Assembly (NCBI GenBank): GCA_937862595.1 | Contig: CALMFL010000118.1 | Location: 1-6,303 of the forward strand | Reading direction: 5' to 3' | Origin: an uncultured Fidelibacterota bacterium | Lineage (GTDB): Bacteria > Fidelibacterota > Fidelibacteria > Fidelibacterales > Fidelibacteraceae | Length of the DNA stretch: 6,303 nt | In this document: positions 5,505-6,303 of the stretch, one piece after another | How positions within the stretch are numbered: the first letter of the stretch is position 1 | How the letters are laid out: every line of letters begins with the position of its first letter | Notes under the pieces: generated by a model | What the model was told of the DNA's origin: nothing | The model's database searches: none | Seen by the model: the letters and a program-made list of their open reading frames with translations, nothing else | Position numbers and translations under genes: made by a program

Positions 5505-6303
5505 TGACCGAATTTACCTATCGCTTTTCTGTTATCGTTCCCACCTTCAACCGCCTCGGAGAGATCCGGGAGCTGCTCGCTTCCCTGGAAGAACAAACCC
5601 TGGAGAAGAACGCGTTTGAAGTTATTGTCGTCGACGACGGGTCCACCGATGCCACGGAAGCCTTCATTCATGACATGATCGCCCGGGGAACGCTGAACCT
5701 TTCCTTTTACAAACAAGACCATCGCGGTCCGGGCCCGGCCCGCAATACCGGCATGGAGCATGCAAAAGGGGAGTATTTCGTCTTTATTGACAGCGACTGC
5801 ATTGCCGATCCCGGCTGGCTGAAGGCCTATCGCGATGCCCTGAAGGAACCGGTCGCCGGTTTCGGAGGGCCGGACAAGGTGCGCGCCGACTTTTCGCCCC
5901 TGCAAAAAGCCATCGATTATTCGATGACCTCGTTCATTACCACGGGCGGGATCCGGGGCTCCTCAAAGAAAAAGATCTCAAAATATTACCCCCGCAGTTT
6001 CAACATGGGTGTCCATGCCGGCGTGGTCAAAACGATCGGGGGGTTCGGCACGCTCCGGCACGGGCAGGATATCGAGTTCACGCACCGGATCCGCTCGCAG
6101 GGCGAGACGGTGAAAGTGATGGAAGCGGTCGTCTATCATAAACGCAGAACCTCGCTATGGCGCTTTTTCAAGCAGGTCTATAACTGGGGCGTAGCGCGGA
6201 TCAACCTTTACAAGATCGACAAGGGAATGCTGGAGCCGATCCACTTTTTTCCCTTCCTAGGCACCGCGGTCATCCTCGGATTCCTGGTCTGCCTTGCCAT
6301 ATG
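5504..6303 (+). CDS. GT2-family glycosyltransferase, truncated by window end
   Basis: An open frame of 266 codons runs from the ATG at 5504 to the window end without a stop, so the gene is 3'-partial. The N-terminal GT-A domain shows FSVIVPTFNR (8-17), VIVVDDGSTD (40-49), GPGPARNTGMEHAKGEYF (75-92) and the metal-binding DSD (96-98, in FIDSDC). A later HGQDIEFTHRI (186-196) corresponds to the catalytic-base region of processive and non-processive GT2 enzymes. A hydrophobic segment starts near residue 247 (HFFPFLGTAVILGFLVCLAI) and is cut off, suggesting a C-terminal membrane domain. The start overlaps the previous stop (TAATG), and no Shine-Dalgarno is visible, so translation probably depends on coupling. 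It is a different GT2 subgroup from its neighbour, lacking the DLQDDP and SKYG motifs. Donor and acceptor are unknown; a step in extracellular or lipid-linked glycan synthesis is likely. Confidence 0.88.
   Translation, partial: MTEFTYRFSVIVPTFNRLGEIRELLASLEEQTLEKNAFEVIVVDDGSTDATEAFIHDMIARGTLNLSFYKQDHRGPGPARNTGMEHAKGEYFVFIDSDCIADPGWLKAYRDALKEPVAGFGGPDKVRADFSPLQKAIDYSMTSFITTGGIRGSSKKKISKYYPRSFNMGVHAGVVKTIGGFGTLRHGQDIEFTHRIRSQGETVKVMEAVVYHKRRTSLWRFFKQVYNWGVARINLYKIDKGMLEPIHFFPFLGTAVILGFLVCLAI

Noticed and set aside
4717..5655. Possible recent duplication of the two adjacent glycosyltransferase genes (both encode a DGSTD motif)
   Set aside because: The shared residues are general GT2 motifs. The rest of the two proteins differs in subgroup motifs and layout, so they are distant paralogues at most.
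5480..5905. Minus-strand open frame opposite the last gene
   Set aside because: The plus frame from 5504 carries GT2 motifs and runs open to the window end; the antisense frame is a shadow.

Overview
The window (6,303 bases, moderately GC-rich by eye) is a dense, all-plus-strand stretch of a bacterial chromosome. It carries seven protein-coding genes, two of them cut by the window ends. No mobile element, CRISPR array, tRNA or rRNA was seen. The likely source is a Gram-negative bacterium of, or near, the Bacteroidota/FCB assemblage. Two points support this: a textbook TTTG-N19-TAnnTTTG promoter upstream of a small gene, and a lipobox-bearing TPR lipoprotein. Strong GGAGG Shine-Dalgarno sequences before three genes are less typical of core Bacteroidota, so a related FCB lineage is possible. 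This placement is inference; no rRNA or marker phylogeny is available here.

Region 1 (1-1977) is a tightly packed gene run. It holds the 3' half of uppP (undecaprenyl-diphosphatase), with an apparent one-base deletion near position 53. Six bases later comes holA (DNA polymerase III delta subunit). holA overlaps by 4 bases an ECF-family sigma-70 factor gene.

Region 2 (1978-2582) is a 77-base gap containing an AT-rich hairpin, followed by a membrane anti-sigma factor with an N-terminal H-x3-C-x2-C zinc-binding motif and one transmembrane helix. It is the probable partner of the sigma factor.

Region 3 (2583-2892) is a self-contained transcription unit: promoter with an inverted repeat in its spacer, strong Shine-Dalgarno, a 63-codon basic protein with a C-x2-C / C-x-C zinc-ribbon-like pattern, and a strong intrinsic terminator. 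I do not recognise the protein family, and it is the most interesting unexplained item.

Region 4 (2893-6303) is a GC-rich structured intergenic stretch and then a probable operon of three genes: a 525-residue TPR-repeat lipoprotein, a DPM1/GtrB-like polyprenyl-phosphate glycosyltransferase with two C-terminal membrane helices, and a second GT2 glycosyltransferase truncated by the window end. Both junctions are TAATG stop-start overlaps. Together with uppP upstream, the window has an envelope theme (lipid-carrier recycling, lipid-linked sugar transfer, envelope-stress-type sigma/anti-sigma signalling), although holA and the small zinc protein do not fit it.
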